Source: Udeniomyces pyricola
Taxonomy: Eukaryota; Basidiomycota; Tremellomycetes; Cystofilobasidiales; Mrakiaceae
Reading direction: 5' to 3'
Assembly (NCBI GenBank): GCA_039545295.1
Contig: BCIK01000020.1
Span: 389,843 to 453,842 of the forward strand
Length of the DNA: 64,000 nucleotides
The notes under the pieces were generated by a model, which did no database searches, was not told the origin of the DNA, and worked only from the letters and a program-made list of their open reading frames with translations. This document shows, one piece after another, positions 10,090 through 25,384 of this stretch. A program made the translations under genes and the position numbers. The stretch's first letter is position 1. Each line of letters starts with the position of its first letter.

Positions 10090-12867
10090 ATGGCAACTTA
10101 TGCTGCACTACCTACAGCGCCCGGCTCTCCCACTCACTCGATCGATTCTTCTCGTCCGCATGTCACCCCACATTCCCTTCGCGATCTCGAACTCGACTCC
10201 CCTTCACACTCACCACCTCCCCGCCCACCACGCCATACACGATCCGACACTCTCGGCAGCTTATCGGGCTTCAATTTTGGCCGTGCTGGAGCTATCGGAG
10301 GACTCGAAATTCCGTTGAGCTTGTCAGCGGAGGAAAGCGAGAGGAATGCAGGCAGGGAGCGGGGCAGCGGTACAGGAGGGGTCCCAGACCGGCATGTCGG
10401 GCTCATCGATGGTAAGCTCCAGCATCTGATTTATACTCCGTGAGATCTCGGACATGTGAGGCAAGTTGTAATCTCTATAGAATATAGCAACTCGGTACTG
10501 GTTGTTCTGTGACCTCCCTCGAGGCACTTGCTTCTACGTACACTATGAAAGCTCGACTGCGCCTCTGATCACTCTTATGAACGGTATCAGGTAGCAACTG
10601 ACCCTTCGGTTTTTCTTGACAGGAATTGCTCTGGTCGTCGGCTTGCAAGTCGGTAGTGGCATCTTCAGCTCGCCTGGTGTGGTCTTAGCGTCTGTCGGGT
10701 CTCCTGGGGCAGCTCTGGCGGTGTGGATCGTGTCTGGTCTGTTGGCGTGGAGCGGAGCGTCGAGCTTTGCCGAGTAAGTAGCTTTAGGAGGTTCGCATAC
10801 GTCTCGACCAATAACCGTGACTATGCGGAGTATAACTGTGTCGTTGACACAAATCCAGCAATCAGCCTCAGGATCGTTAAATATCCACGTGTTTGCATTT
10901 CCTGTCTACCCAGGCTGGGATCCGCTATCCCTTTGAACGGAGGCTCACAAGCATATCTCGCCTATGCATACGGTCCTCTGGTATCATATCTCTTTTCCTG
11001 GACGGCCGTCGTTCTCCTCAAGCCCGGCTCGGCTGCAATCATTGCCCTCGTGGGAGGCGAATACTTTACCAAGCTACTATACCACGCGACTGCCTCTTCC
11101 AATGCTTTAGCATCTCTTCCCGCCATCATCATTCCAGACTGGCCTCATAAACTCGTGGGAGTTCTCGCAGTGCTCGTAGTCAGCCTCGTCAACCTGCTCA
11201 GTACTCGGAGCGGAACTGGGGTCCAAGTTGTGTTGACGGTGGTCAAGATTGGATCGATTTTGCTCGTCATCGTTTTGGGACTCGTCGGCTTCGCCAAAGG
11301 CGGAGGAGGCGTCCTATCTGCAAATGGGTTGTTTGAAGGGAGCTCCCGTCAGATCGGATCGTATGCTATCGCGTTATATAGCGGGTTGTGGGCGTTTGAT
11401 GGATGTGAGTGGGATTTTGCTTTTCGTCTACGCTCGTCAGTTTTAACGTCTGCTGACGATCGACCACCGTTTTTGATTTGGTTTTCTTTGGGGCCTTTTG
11501 ATCGGGTATCCATCGAAACGGCATCTTTTTCCAGGGGACCAGTCGAATTATGTTGCAGGCGAGATGCGAAGTGTCACTCGTGACCTGCCCAGAGTTATCC
11601 ATGGTTCGATGACCATTGTCACGTTCCTCTTCCTCCTTGCCAACACCTCCTACTTTACCGTTCTGGACAAAGCTGTCGTCGCCAGCTCAAACACAGTCGC
11701 TCTCGACTTTGGGACTCAGATGCTCGGCCCAGCGGGTGGGATCTCCTTTGCGTGTCTAGTCGCGATCTCGTGTTTTGGAGCCCTTAACGGGTCATTTTAT
11801 ACAACGGCCAAGCTCATTTGCGCTCTTTCGCGAGAGTCGTTCATTCCCAGCTTCTTCGGTCGGCTTAGCAGCAGCAGAAAGACGCCCGACAACGCTATGG
11901 GTAAGTCGACCACATTCGTGCTGCATTTATGTTCTGTCGATTTCTAGGCTAACCGCTCATGACGCACTGCTTGTCACCTTGACACTCTTTCCTGCAGCCC
12001 TTCAGGCCACATTAACTATCCTCTATATCCTGTTTGGTCGCGGCTTCCGAACTCTCGTCAATCTCTTTTCGGTAGCACAATGGCTCTTCTACTTCCTCAC
12101 CGTCCTTGGGTTGTTGATCTTACGGTGAGCAGTGATATCTTATCAATCGGCCCGATCAGCTGAATGTGGAACTGTCAAGTCTGAATGGGTTCCATTGATG
12201 AAACCTTTTTTTCAAGAATCAAAGAACCTCATCTTGAACGACCCTACCAAACCTTCCTTGTAACACCGATCATTGTATGTATCGTTCTCCTCCCGACAAG
12301 GGGTTTGGGTCTCATATTTCAAGCATGCTGATACTTCTTGGTTGTTGATACTATGGCGACCAGTTCTGCGTTGTGTCTTTGTTTCTTCTGCTGATGCCCA
12401 TCGTGGCCGCACCAGGCGAAGCCATCGCGGCGTTCGGTGAGCCCCCTCATCTATGAGCTTGATGATGTGATGCTTCGTCAGCTTATACAGAAACCTGATC
12501 TTGAATACTGACTGTACCATCTAATCCTATCATCCACGGGGCGCTTGATTTCAATACCCAACGCTAAGCCTTCATTCTATTTGGAGTTCCACTATACTAC
12601 CTGACGGCTTCTTCCCGACCTCTGGATCAACCGACGACCTCCTCGGGTCCTCCTTCCCAGCTTTCTTTCAAGGATCGACTGAGCGATGGCTGGGACTGGA
12701 TTCAAGGGCTCTTTGCGCATCGGGATGAGGCCAGACGGGGACCGAGAGGGCAGCTCATTCGGTCAGGCATTGCGGGAAGTGAGATCGTGGAGATGGTCAG
12801 TCCGAGAGGGAGTTTGGATGAGAGAGAGAGGATGAGAGAGGTTGGTCGGACCCCGGTGGAACGGTGA
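10090..12867 (+). CDS. APC-superfamily amino-acid permease, LAT/SLC7-like
   Basis: Plasma- or internal-membrane amino-acid transporter (AA_permease_2 fold). Eight exons join in frame: 10090-10411, 10623-10773, 10914-11404, 11535-11900, 11998-12124, 12217-12274, 12364-12436 and 12569-12867, giving 628 aa. A hydrophilic Ser/Pro-rich N-terminus of about 105 residues precedes TM1, which carries IALVVGLQVGSGIFSSPG; GSGIF is the backbone substrate-binding loop of LAT carriers. TM2 and TM3 follow (LNGGSQAYLAYAYGPLVSYL), and TM6 has the second unwound motif AFDGWDQSNYVAGEM. RDLPRVIHGSM and IKEPHLERPYQTFLVTP complete the typical LAT pattern of about 12 TM segments. The C-terminal tail is charged and has Ser-Pro sites. 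Substrate specificity cannot be assigned; methionine or broad neutral amino acids are possible. Confidence 0.88.
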
Positions 12868-14974
12868 TCTCATAGTACTCTGTTTACATGTTATAGCTCT
12901 CTGAGATAGTGAACGAGATTGACGGTCGAATGGGCGTTGGGCCAAAAGCTCGCAACGCTGATGCAAGTACACCAACGAGACACCAAACAGTTGAACGTTG
13001 AATCGTATCAATCCAAGAGGATTGTTGATCGACGATCGTTCGTCTCACGTCGGTCGATTGCGAGACATTCGATCATATTCGATGTACACATTACGCCGGC
13101 ATTCTATATTTTCCCCATTTTTCGTACGTGGTGTGCCGGTCGGTCAACTGAGCGTCCTGAACCGCGTTATCACAATCCGTGAGCTCATGGCTTATCAAGT
13201 TATTAGTAGGGACCCAAAGGTTGATATGATCGGCCTCTGTTGATCTATTTGCTTATGATCATCGCCTTCTTGGATCAAAACCTTTGAGAGCCTCGATCGT
13301 CGGTCGGTGAACGGTTCCCCTCAGGTCGATCGACTCGGAGTGTATCGGCTCATGATGCGTACGTATAAGCTAGATGGGCGGTCGATATAGCTAGGCATGG
13401 ATCGATTTCTAGGGCGGGCAACACGATATATATGGATACTCGGCCCATGACTGATTTTAGATTATAAGAATCGTCGAGTCGCTAGCGAAGAATGTACATT
13501 TATAAGATGATGATGATGATCACCAGCGGCGCGCGTGTAGGCCCAGCCCTTGCAAGGGGGAAAGTTCACTTGACTGCATGAAAGGCGCCGGCAGGATATT
13601 GAAGGTCGAAGAAGCAACAAAAAACATACCCCGATCAGAGATTAAGTGTTGTGATGATGAACGCGCGTAATGCTTACAGTCTGGTCTTCGGGCCGATACA
13701 CACATGGAAGCGTCGATAGCTTCGAGTCATGATATGGTATATACCGCGTATTGTTGATTTTGATGATGAATGGTGAGTAATCCATCGCTGCGCGCGCTGA
13801 TGGATATGCATGGTGAGATGAGGATGTGAGATTCGAAGCTTTGCGGGCCTATGATATATTGTGCGGGGAGGCTAGAACGTCGCCAAGATTAGGTTTGGAC
13901 TGCGAACGCATCATGACGTACGGCGACGAATTTGGATTGGTAAGGAGAGCTCAGGGGTAGAGGAAACGTTACGCGTTCATAATGGCCTGACGGGCGGAAG
14001 AGCTCTCGGGCTCTGTGGGTGAAGAAAGCAGAGGCGCGTCGTTTGTTTGGTGGATGGCCGATTTTGTGAGTGATGGAGATGAGCTCCAACTGAGACGACC
14101 CTTGGACGGACGTACTTTGACCGCATCGACGATCGATCTCACCATCGTCTACATCTCAATCATCACCACCTGCACCATGTATCGACGTGGAAAACCTGAC
14201 TGATCCTGTCCTGCTCTGCCCTCACTAAACCTGACTGCCTTCAGACCCGTTCTCACATCCCGTCGCCGTTGATCGTGTTCTTCGTCCACCACCGTCTTGC
14301 CCGTTCAAGCCTTTCCCGCAGTTTCGGCCCGGCAAGGGTCATGATTGCTTTCCAGACCGCGATCATGATTCCCTTCCAGTCTCTCTCTCTCTCTCCATGT
14401 CTCTCTGATATCTTCCCCCTCTCCCTTGGCTCAGTCATACTTTGAGCCGATTAAGGCACAGACAAGTAGTCGGTCGTCATTCCCGTCTGACCGAGGAAGA
14501 AGGCTTTGACCCGCTCCGCCACTTCCCCCTCTCTTTCTCTCTCTCATCATCTTGAACCTCCCTCGTTTGGCTCACATCCTGCTTCCCGTCTCTCTTCCGC
14601 TTGTCCACCATCGCCCGCTTGCTCTCTTCTATCCTCAACGACGACGCACTGGCCTGCATCTCTTCTTCGATCCATCCCTCTTCACTTCCCACCCAGACAG
14701 CCTTCTTCGCGAGCCTGTCCTCCCCCTTCTTCCCTGCTTCTCGGTTCAGCTCTCGAACCTCCTCGCAAGTCTCTTCGGTCCCGCCCTAGTCTCGCCTCAA
14801 CCTCCCTCCGACCTGTCAACCAAAACAAACGCTTATCCCGTCCTATCCTTCACCTTTCCTTCTTCCTAGCATCTTGCACCGTTCCACATCCCTTGTTCCG
14901 CATCCTGACCATCACTCACACTTGCTGTTGCCGATTACCTCTCTGCTTCCCTCCCCCTCGTTACTTACCTCGCC
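12868..14974. promoter_or_regulatory. Long intergenic and 5' region of the kinase gene
   Basis: 2.1 kb without a convincing gene. The first part (12900-14000) has no clear coding pattern. From about 14200 to 14974 the + strand is strongly CT-rich, with short Ser/Pro/Leu readings typical of low-complexity leader DNA rather than protein. This probably includes a long pyrimidine-rich 5' UTR of the kinase gene. Confidence 0.5.
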
Positions 14975-17877
<2,903 letters not shown>

Positions 17878-19275
17878 GTAGAAATGATGATGTCAAGGGC
17901 GATGGGACTTTGAAAAGGCTCAAAGTGGTCTCATCTATGGGTTTGGAAGGGCTGGATGACGTTGGTGGGAAGCGGCTGGTGTCCGCGGTTAGTAGTCTTG
18001 TCTTGTTTGGTTTTCTTCTCTTTCTCTTTATTTCTCTCTCTCTGTCCTGTTTATCCTTCTCTATTCCAGCATGTCTTGTTTTTGCTATGTGTCTCTCTCT
18101 CTCTGCCTCTCGTACGGACTTGATCTTACATCTGGAGTTGCTCCCATCCGATCCCCTCCTCTCTTCTCTTTCCTTCCTCTTTAACCTCCTGCCATATATA
18201 TATATACCCTCGATCGTCCGTCATCGTCGTCTGTCTCCGCTTTTTCTCGCCTGTTCCCCATGTTCCTTTTCAGTCGTTGGCCTCTTTATTGTGTCATTAT
18301 TACCCCCTCACTTAATTCACCGCAGCCAGTCTGCGTCATTGCATCGATATACCCTTTCTTTCTTTTTTGTCTTTCCGTTTTTTATCATCATCATCATTCC
18401 TTTCGGCCTCTTTCTGCTCTGGCTCGCGAGACTACACAGCCCATATGGACTATCGATCACTGCTCTGTCATATTCCTACTCCCACCACAAACCTTCTTTT
18501 TCATTTTTTTTTCCTTCTCTTTGTCCTGATCGAGCGACGGATGTACCGCGTTCCCCGGCCCAGCCGGACGTCATGGTTCTTTCAGGTCTCGACGTCGATC
18601 TGCAGCCTGGTTCTCGGTCTTGTTTGTTTGACTTTGATATTATTTTGTTTTTCATCTTTGCTGCATATGGATATGCGTGGTTATATATATATATATATAG
18701 TGTACTAGATGCGGTTTGGAGTATGGATACGTATTTGTGGACTAGCAGGCATCGTACATGAGCCAGAGGAGATGAAGGCTGCAGATCGATGGGCTGACGA
18801 TAATACAAGTTGGCTGACATTAGCTGACAATAAGCCGATTCGCGATTGATGCGATGATGGCTCGAAATCACGCGCGTGCCGGGTGGGAGAAGAGACAGGC
18901 CAGCGGTGAGATTCGAAACCCCCTGTAATAATAATAGGTGTGATACGTGTAATGAATGACTACGAGTACACTCTATCACTCTATACCCCACGTCTATAGA
19001 TAGTCCTTGTCGTCGCTCGCTCTCACTCATCATTCCATTCCTCCACCCAATCAAGTCCCATACCTGGACCCTCCCATCCTTGTCCATCCCCCCTTCCTCT
19101 CTCCTCTGGCCATCAGTCTCGGCCTATCGTCCCTCCAGCTGTCGGCCATCCGCATAACAGCTCGACTCCTACCCCATCAACTTCACCGCTCATCTTCCCC
19201 CCTTTCACCCCTGCTTCATCCATACATCACTCACCCAGAGAGCCCCTTCCACCTACCCCTTCCGTTCGCTCCCTC
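17878..19275. promoter_or_regulatory. Spacer: kinase 3' region and kinesin upstream region
   Basis: 1.4 kb. 17990-18560 is rich in T and CT runs, probably 3' UTR. An (AT)n tract lies at about 18681-18700. 19005-19275 is pyrimidine-rich and leads into the kinesin ATG. No other gene is supported. Confidence 0.5.
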
Positions 19276-22200
19276 ATGTCGACCAACATCAAGGTCGTTT
19301 GTCGGTGCGTCCCTTCAGCGCTACATCACCCTTCCATCCCATCCCATCCCATCCCATCCCATCCCATCATCCACTCCCTTGCCGTGTGTCACGTGCTAGC
19401 CATCAACCAACTCGCTTGGCCCCCCCTCTCCCTTTCCCTCTCTCTTTCCTTCGCTCTACCTAGCTCGTTCGGCTGCCTGCCCCTATCAATAAGATCTATC
19501 TTTCATCATCGAACCTAACTTATATTGATGGCGCCAACCTATCCATCCTCCCGATCGTCTTGTTCGTCTTTCCCCTCTGTCCCTTTGACCTTCACTCACC
19601 TCCATCCGTTCCCTTTGCCGCACACGCACGCTCTCTCACATGCTTCAGGTTCCGACCGCTCAACGCCATCGAGAAGCGCGAGAACTCCGAGATCGTCGTC
19701 TCGTTCGATGAGAACCTCAAAACCGTCGGCCTCAAGGGGGACAACGTCAGTCTGGCCGGCCAAGAAAAGGTCAGAACCTTTAGGGCAACTTGTCTGCTCG
19801 GAAGGAGAAAGCGGAAAGAGGGAGAGAAAGAGAGAGCGAGATGTCAGACGGAGTGGATCACGCTACTTTGTTTGGTTCCAACTCGATCTAAGCTCCGTCG
19901 AACCCTATTGTTTCCGAGTTGACATGGTCGTTCTTTGTGATTGTGGCTCTTGTTCGACGATGGGTGGTTGCCGACACATGATGGGGTATGTTCGGATGGT
20001 TTAGGACGGCTTCACGTTCGATAGGTCGTTTGGCATGAACACGCGTCAGAGGGAGATCTACGAGTATGGAATTCAGGAGACTGTTCAAGGTACGTTTGCT
20101 CTGGATACATTCTCGTTTGCATCTGCTTGAGGTTCTTGTTGGATCTCGATGAAGTCAACGGAAAAGGCAGAGACAAGGAGAGCGGGTCCTGATGCTACAT
20201 CACTTCCTTGTCTTTGCTGCTGCGGCTGATTCCTTACCGTCCCCTCTTATCGTCATCTTCCCTATCTCAGACGTCATGAAGGGTTACAATGGAACCGTCT
20301 TTTCCTACGGTCAGACCGGCTCGGGAAAAACGTACACCATGATGGGATCTGACATTGACGATGAAGACCAGAAGGGTATCACCCCGCGGATTGTGTGCGT
20401 GACCTCAAGACTACGGTTGACCTCGTGAATGTGGTTCTCACCCGATATCGAAGTTGACGGTGGTTTCTGTCCCCCTTATTCTCTCTCTCCTCTGGCCCCT
20501 TTCAAAACCTCTGATCCCTTTGCTGTGACTTAGTGAGCAGATCTTTCACGAGATTCTCAATTCGTCAGCAGACATTGAATACATGGTCAAAGTCAGCTAC
20601 ATGGAGATTTACATGGAAAAGATCCGGGATCTTCTAGCCCGTAAGCCTTCTCCCTCGTCTCCTCTCAACTCCTCGCCTCAATGGTTCACTCCACTATCGA
20701 TCTATCTGACCTAAGTCCATGGTGTCTTTAGCCCAAAACGACAATCTCCAAGTCCATGAGGAGAAGGCTCGGGGCGTCTACGTCAAGGGGCTCACAGGTT
20801 ACAACGTCTCGGAAGCGTCCGAAGTTTACGAAATCATGAAACAGGGACAGTCGGCTCGAGTAACGACGTCGACAAGTGAGTGATCTGATTTGCTTTCTCT
20901 CTTGGACCGACGTGAATCATGCTCATGCCCTAAAACCCCTCTTCCTACTCTTCTCCTTGTTCTCCATCAGACATGAACGCCGAATCATCCCGATCACACT
21001 CCATCTTTGTCATTACCATCGCCCAAAAGAACGTCGAGACTCAAGAGGCCAAGAACGGATACCTTTACCTGGTTGATCTTGCGGGATCGGAAAAAATCGG
21101 TAAGACTGGCGCGACCGGTCAGACGCTCGAGGAGGCAAAGAAGATCAACAAGAGTCTCAGTGCGCTTGGTATCGTCATCAACGCCTTGACGGATGGCAAG
21201 GTATGAGATGGCTCTCGCCTTTGTCTCGTCGACCAAGCTTTCTCTCAGCTCTTGAGACGGCTCATCGGATATTTCTTTCCCCCGCCTGTCTGGTACGACT
21301 CTTTTCGGTTCTGACACCCATGTTTCTTTGTTTCATGTATGCAGTCGGTCCATGTCCCCTATCGAGATTCTAAACTTACCCGAATCCTTCAAGAATCCCT
21401 CGGTGGTAATTCGCGCACGACGCTCATCATCAACTGTTCGCCAGCGTCATACAATGAAGCCGAGACACTGTCCACGCTCCGGTTCGGTATGCGGGCGAAA
21501 TCCATCAAGAATCAAGCCCGCGTCAACAAGGAGATGTCGATCGTCGAGCTCAAACTGCTCCTCAGAAAGACTAAAGAGTACAACGGCCGACTCGAGGGCG
21601 AGGTTGGGATTTGGCGGGCGGGTGGGAGCGTTAGAAAGGAGGATTGGGCACTTGAACGAGGGGGAGGATCGGCTGCTACTGCCGTTAGTACTGGCTCGTC
21701 TGGTCTCGGTCTTGGAGCAAGCACACCTCCAATGGGCAGTCCCGCATTGGGTCCACCAATGACGCCGAGCACAAGAAGTACAACACCTACGCATCTTCTT
21801 GATAGCTTGAGGGATCGACCTTTCACACCGACGCTGGGAGGGGACGAGAGGGACGAGTTCCTTCGTAGAGAGAACGAGTTGAGCGACCAGTTGGCTGAAA
21901 AGGTGAGTTGTTCGTCCGAGGAGCGAGCGAGAAGTAGTTGCTCCTAGGGTGGCAACTCGGTCGGTCTCGACATTGGATATGAACTGACGTCTGACTTGGG
22001 ATTGGCCTGTAGGAATCTGCCCTTGCGACGCAAGAAAAGAACCTTCGGGAGCTGCGTGAGGAGCTAGCTGTTTACAAGGATCAGGAGGCCACTTTGTCTA
22101 ACGAACTCAAATCGCATTCGACTGACCTGCAAGACCTCCGGCTGCTCAAGGAGCGACTTGAGTACGATAACAAGGAGTCCGCCATCCAGATCGATACGCT

Positions 22201-24527
22201 CAACCAGCAGATTGAGGAGAACGAGCGCGATATCGAGGATCTTCGCAAGCAGATGGAGACGCTCAAAGGCGAGGTCAAGGACGCTGCCGTGGAAGAGAAA
22301 GAACGCAAGAAGGCCGAGAAGATGGCGACGATGATGGCCAAATTCGACGCTGTACGTTCCATGCGTCTTGCAAACAAGACGGAGCTGATCAGCAACTATT
22401 TGCGAGGTGTCCTAGGCACTGAGACCTTGATCTGTACTTGCCCCCGCCTCCTGCCCCCCTTCACCCGTCCTTCCTTGGTGGTGCTGGTGAATACAGGATG
22501 GTGCTTTTGGCGAGGAATCCGACGCTCTTCGCACGACCCTTATCAAACTCGAAGCGTTCGATCCCTCGGACGAGTCAACAGCCCTCGATCCCAAAGACCT
22601 CGCAATTCTCCGTCGCCAGCTTGCCGAGGGCCAGGCCATGCAGAGAGATGCCACCGAGCGATTGAGGGTCGCCCAAGAAGAGGCGGCTAGCGCTGTCAGG
22701 CGTCGAGAGGAGCTTGAGCAGAGGTTTGGCAGCCTCGAGGGAGAATATGAGGAGCTCCTTGGTGAGTCCTGCTCGATCAGAGTGTGAAGACGTGAAAGTG
22801 TAAGCATGGCAGAAGTCCCAACGAATTGAGATCTGTCTTTCCTCTCATCCCTGCTTCCAATAGAGCGAACGATCCGAGAAGAGGAGGCTTCGAACGTCGA
22901 CATTGCCGAGACTATGGCTGATCTCAAGGTACGACAAATTCCGAATGTCCCTCGGTGTGAGAATCTATTCAAGGCCGGACAGACTGCTGATCAGATAACC
23001 GGACCTGCTCCCTGAACAATGGCTATATACATATATATATATATATATTCTTCTTCTTCTTTTCCTCTGACAGGCTAAGCTTGAAGCTCAGTACTCGGCC
23101 AAGCGAGATGTTCAGCTCGGTGAGATTGCGGACCTTCGTCAACAGCTCGAGTCGAGACTGCAAGAGGCCAAGATGCAAACCATGACGATCGACAACCTCA
23201 AGGGCGTCAACGAGGAGCTCAAGGTAAGTTCTATGATGAACAGAGTTGAAACGTTTCCGGCGAGAGAAAGTCTGGGACTGACCGAGATTTTTTTTTCCCC
23301 TTACCTGCTTGTAGCGAGCGTTCGCCGTCTCTTCCGCCGGTGTCGAAGGCTCCAAAAACCTCGTCGAAAGTGCCAAGGACCTCGAACGTACGCGCAAGGC
23401 CATCGCAGGTCAGCTCGCCGACTTTGAGGGTTCCAAGAAGAATCTCATGAGGGATCTTCAAAACCGATGCGAAAAGGTGCGGTTCTGCTTGCTTTTCCTT
23501 GCGGCTTGTCCTCTTCCTCATAGTCTTTGCCACAAGTCAGAGCATTGAGTGGCAGAAACAAAACAAATAAATCAAACTTACCATATCGCCTTTATCTTGA
23601 TTCTTCTGACGGACTCGCGAAACGCTAGGTGGTTGAACTCGAGATTCAATTGGACGACCTGCGCGAGCATTACAACACCATCATCAAAGCCGCCAAGTCC
23701 AAGAACCAGCAAAAGAAGATGGCGTTCCTTGAACGCAACCTCGATCAGCTCAGTCAGGTCCAGAAACAGGTCAGTCTGCAAACCTTACTTTGTGGAAACT
23801 CAGCCGCTGCAGAACAACCTCTTTCTGACTTTCAGTCCAATGGACTTGTACATGTTTTGTCCTCTGGTCTCTTTTCGTTGCGTGTCTTTGATTTCCCTTT
23901 CTCTGCGTGTCCGCCCGGATCTATCAGCTCGTCGACCAAAACACGGCGATGAAGAGAGAAGCCGGCATTGCCGAACGCAAGCTCCTCGCTCGTAACGAAC
24001 GAATCCTCAATCTCGAGCAGCTCCTTCAAGAATCAGACCGGCGGCTCGTCCGGGAGAACGCCAAGTACGAGAGCCAACTCCAGGCGCTTAAGGAGAGGAT
24101 GGAAGCAGCGAAAGGTTCGTGACTTTCCTTTCGTTCTTGCTATCTCTTTCCTTGTCATGATTTGTCCAAGTTGCTTTGACTGATGATTGGTGAGAACCTC
24201 GTTCGTCCCATGTTATTCTGGACTACAGTCCAACGATCCTCATTTGCTCCCGCTTTCGCCACGGGTCGTATCGCTAAGCCCATCCGAGGCGGTGGTGCAG
24301 GGTCTTCCCAACCCAATCCATCGACGACCTTTTCATCTGCCACGCCTGCGTCGTCGACCTCGACTTCTTCGAACCACCCCGTTTCATCCTCGTCCTCCCT
24401 CAACTTCGCCAACATGCTCCCTGGGTCACCCCTCTCGCGACTGCAGAACGAGGACGCCGCCGGAGGAGGCACCATCGGCGCCGGTAGCTCTAAACGGCAG
24501 TCGTGGTTCTTTTCTAACAACAAATAG
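19276..24527 (+). CDS. Conventional kinesin (kinesin-1) heavy chain
   Basis: Plus-end-directed microtubule motor for long-range vesicle and hyphal transport. About 15 exons; the first coding exon is only 29 nt (19276-19304, MSTNIKVVC). Motor motifs are complete: [11 protein letters not shown]-loop [15 protein letters not shown], switch [14 protein letters not shown], switch [19 protein letters not shown], and [20 protein letters not shown] neck and Gly/Ser/Thr/Pro hinge (about 21600-21840) is followed by long coiled coils (for example [20 protein letters not shown]). The tail has the fungal-type block [20 protein letters not shown] and then the autoinhibitory IAK motif ([10 protein letters not shown]). 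A Ser/Thr-rich end finishes at SWFFSNNK. No kinesin light chain is needed in fungi. The gene equals Ustilago Kin2 / Neurospora NKin in type. It is convergent with the PUF gene. Confidence 0.96.
19335..19368 (+). repeat. CATCC pentanucleotide microsatellite in kinesin intron 1
   Basis: Tandem catcc units (about seven) inside the first intron of the kinesin gene (intron 19305-19648). Confidence 0.85.
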
Positions 24528-25384
24528 AGAAAAAAGCGGACAGACCAGGATGCTCTTTCTTTCTATCTTCGTTTCCTCCCCCCCCCCCCCNCTGTGTCAT
24601 TCTTGTTTCAGTTTCTTTTTCTTTTCTTTTCGCCCGTCTCTTTCCAAGCTGTTCGCTTCACAGACCGACCGACCGACCGACCCAACACCATGCCTTTCTC
24701 ATCTTTTTTTCTTTTCTTTTCTTCGTCTTCTTCTTGTTTATCTCGTTCAGATGTTCCTTTCTCTCTCTTACATGACCTTGACGAAGCTGTCGACCAGACA
24801 ACCTAAACTACCAGACTACTAGAATCCCCTTTTTTTTTTTTCTCCTTCCTCTGATCTCCAACTTGAGACTTTCTCCCTTTTCGATCCAATCGATCGATCT
24901 CCTAGCTGTATATTCCGGGGGCTTTCGATCCCTCTCACGTGCAGTATATATACTCCGTTCCAATCGATCAATCTTTATAACCCAAGATGATGATGATGAT
25001 GATGATGCTGGTTTTCTTTTCTCTATCTCCCTTGTGTCCCGATTCCATCCATTTTTAAATTTTTATTTTTCATCCGACGCGCTAGCCTGATAAGGAAAAA
25101 AAAAATCAACAAAGGAAGATGGGAAAGAAAAGGAAAAAAAAAGGGGGATGAAGGAAGACATGGGGAAGGATTGAGAGAGAGAGATCGCTGGCATGAGACG
25201 TAGATTGAAAGGGAGGAGGGGGGGGACAGGAAGGGTGGAGATGAGAAACAAAGAAAGAAAGGGGGGGGGGGAGACAGAGCAAGAAAGAAGCAAAAAGGAT
25301 TCTGTATCCTGCAAGTCATTTTCTATATCGTTTTGGATGTGTTTGTTTCTAAAGAAAGCTAGTCTTTTGGGATTATTCGTCCTT
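24528..25384. terminator. Convergent 3' regions of kinesin and PUF genes
   Basis: 857 bp between two converging stop codons. It is rich in T runs on the first half and A/G runs on the second half, as expected of facing 3' UTRs and polyadenylation regions. It holds a poly(C) run ending in one N (24591), a GACC tetranucleotide patch (about 24662-24680) and an ATG/GAT trinucleotide run (24986-25007). No gene is seen. Confidence 0.55.
24986..25007 (+). repeat. GAT trinucleotide microsatellite
   Basis: About seven GAT units in the kinesin 3' flank. Confidence 0.85.

Noticed and set aside
12880..13250. Short readings on both strands after the permease
   Set aside because: No splice-consistent extension and no recognisable domain.
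14200..14970. Long Ser/Pro/Leu-rich open readings on the + strand before the kinase
   Set aside because: They are low-complexity translations of CT-rich leader DNA, present in several frames at once, with no domain.
18890..18925. Sequence like a tRNA T-arm on the - strand (ttcgaatctcacc)
   Set aside because: The flanking stems do not pair and no acceptor, D or anticodon arm can be folded around it.
24581..24591. Poly(C) run ending in N as a biological signal
   Set aside because: Same pattern as 41081-41102; homopolymer read failure is the simpler explanation.
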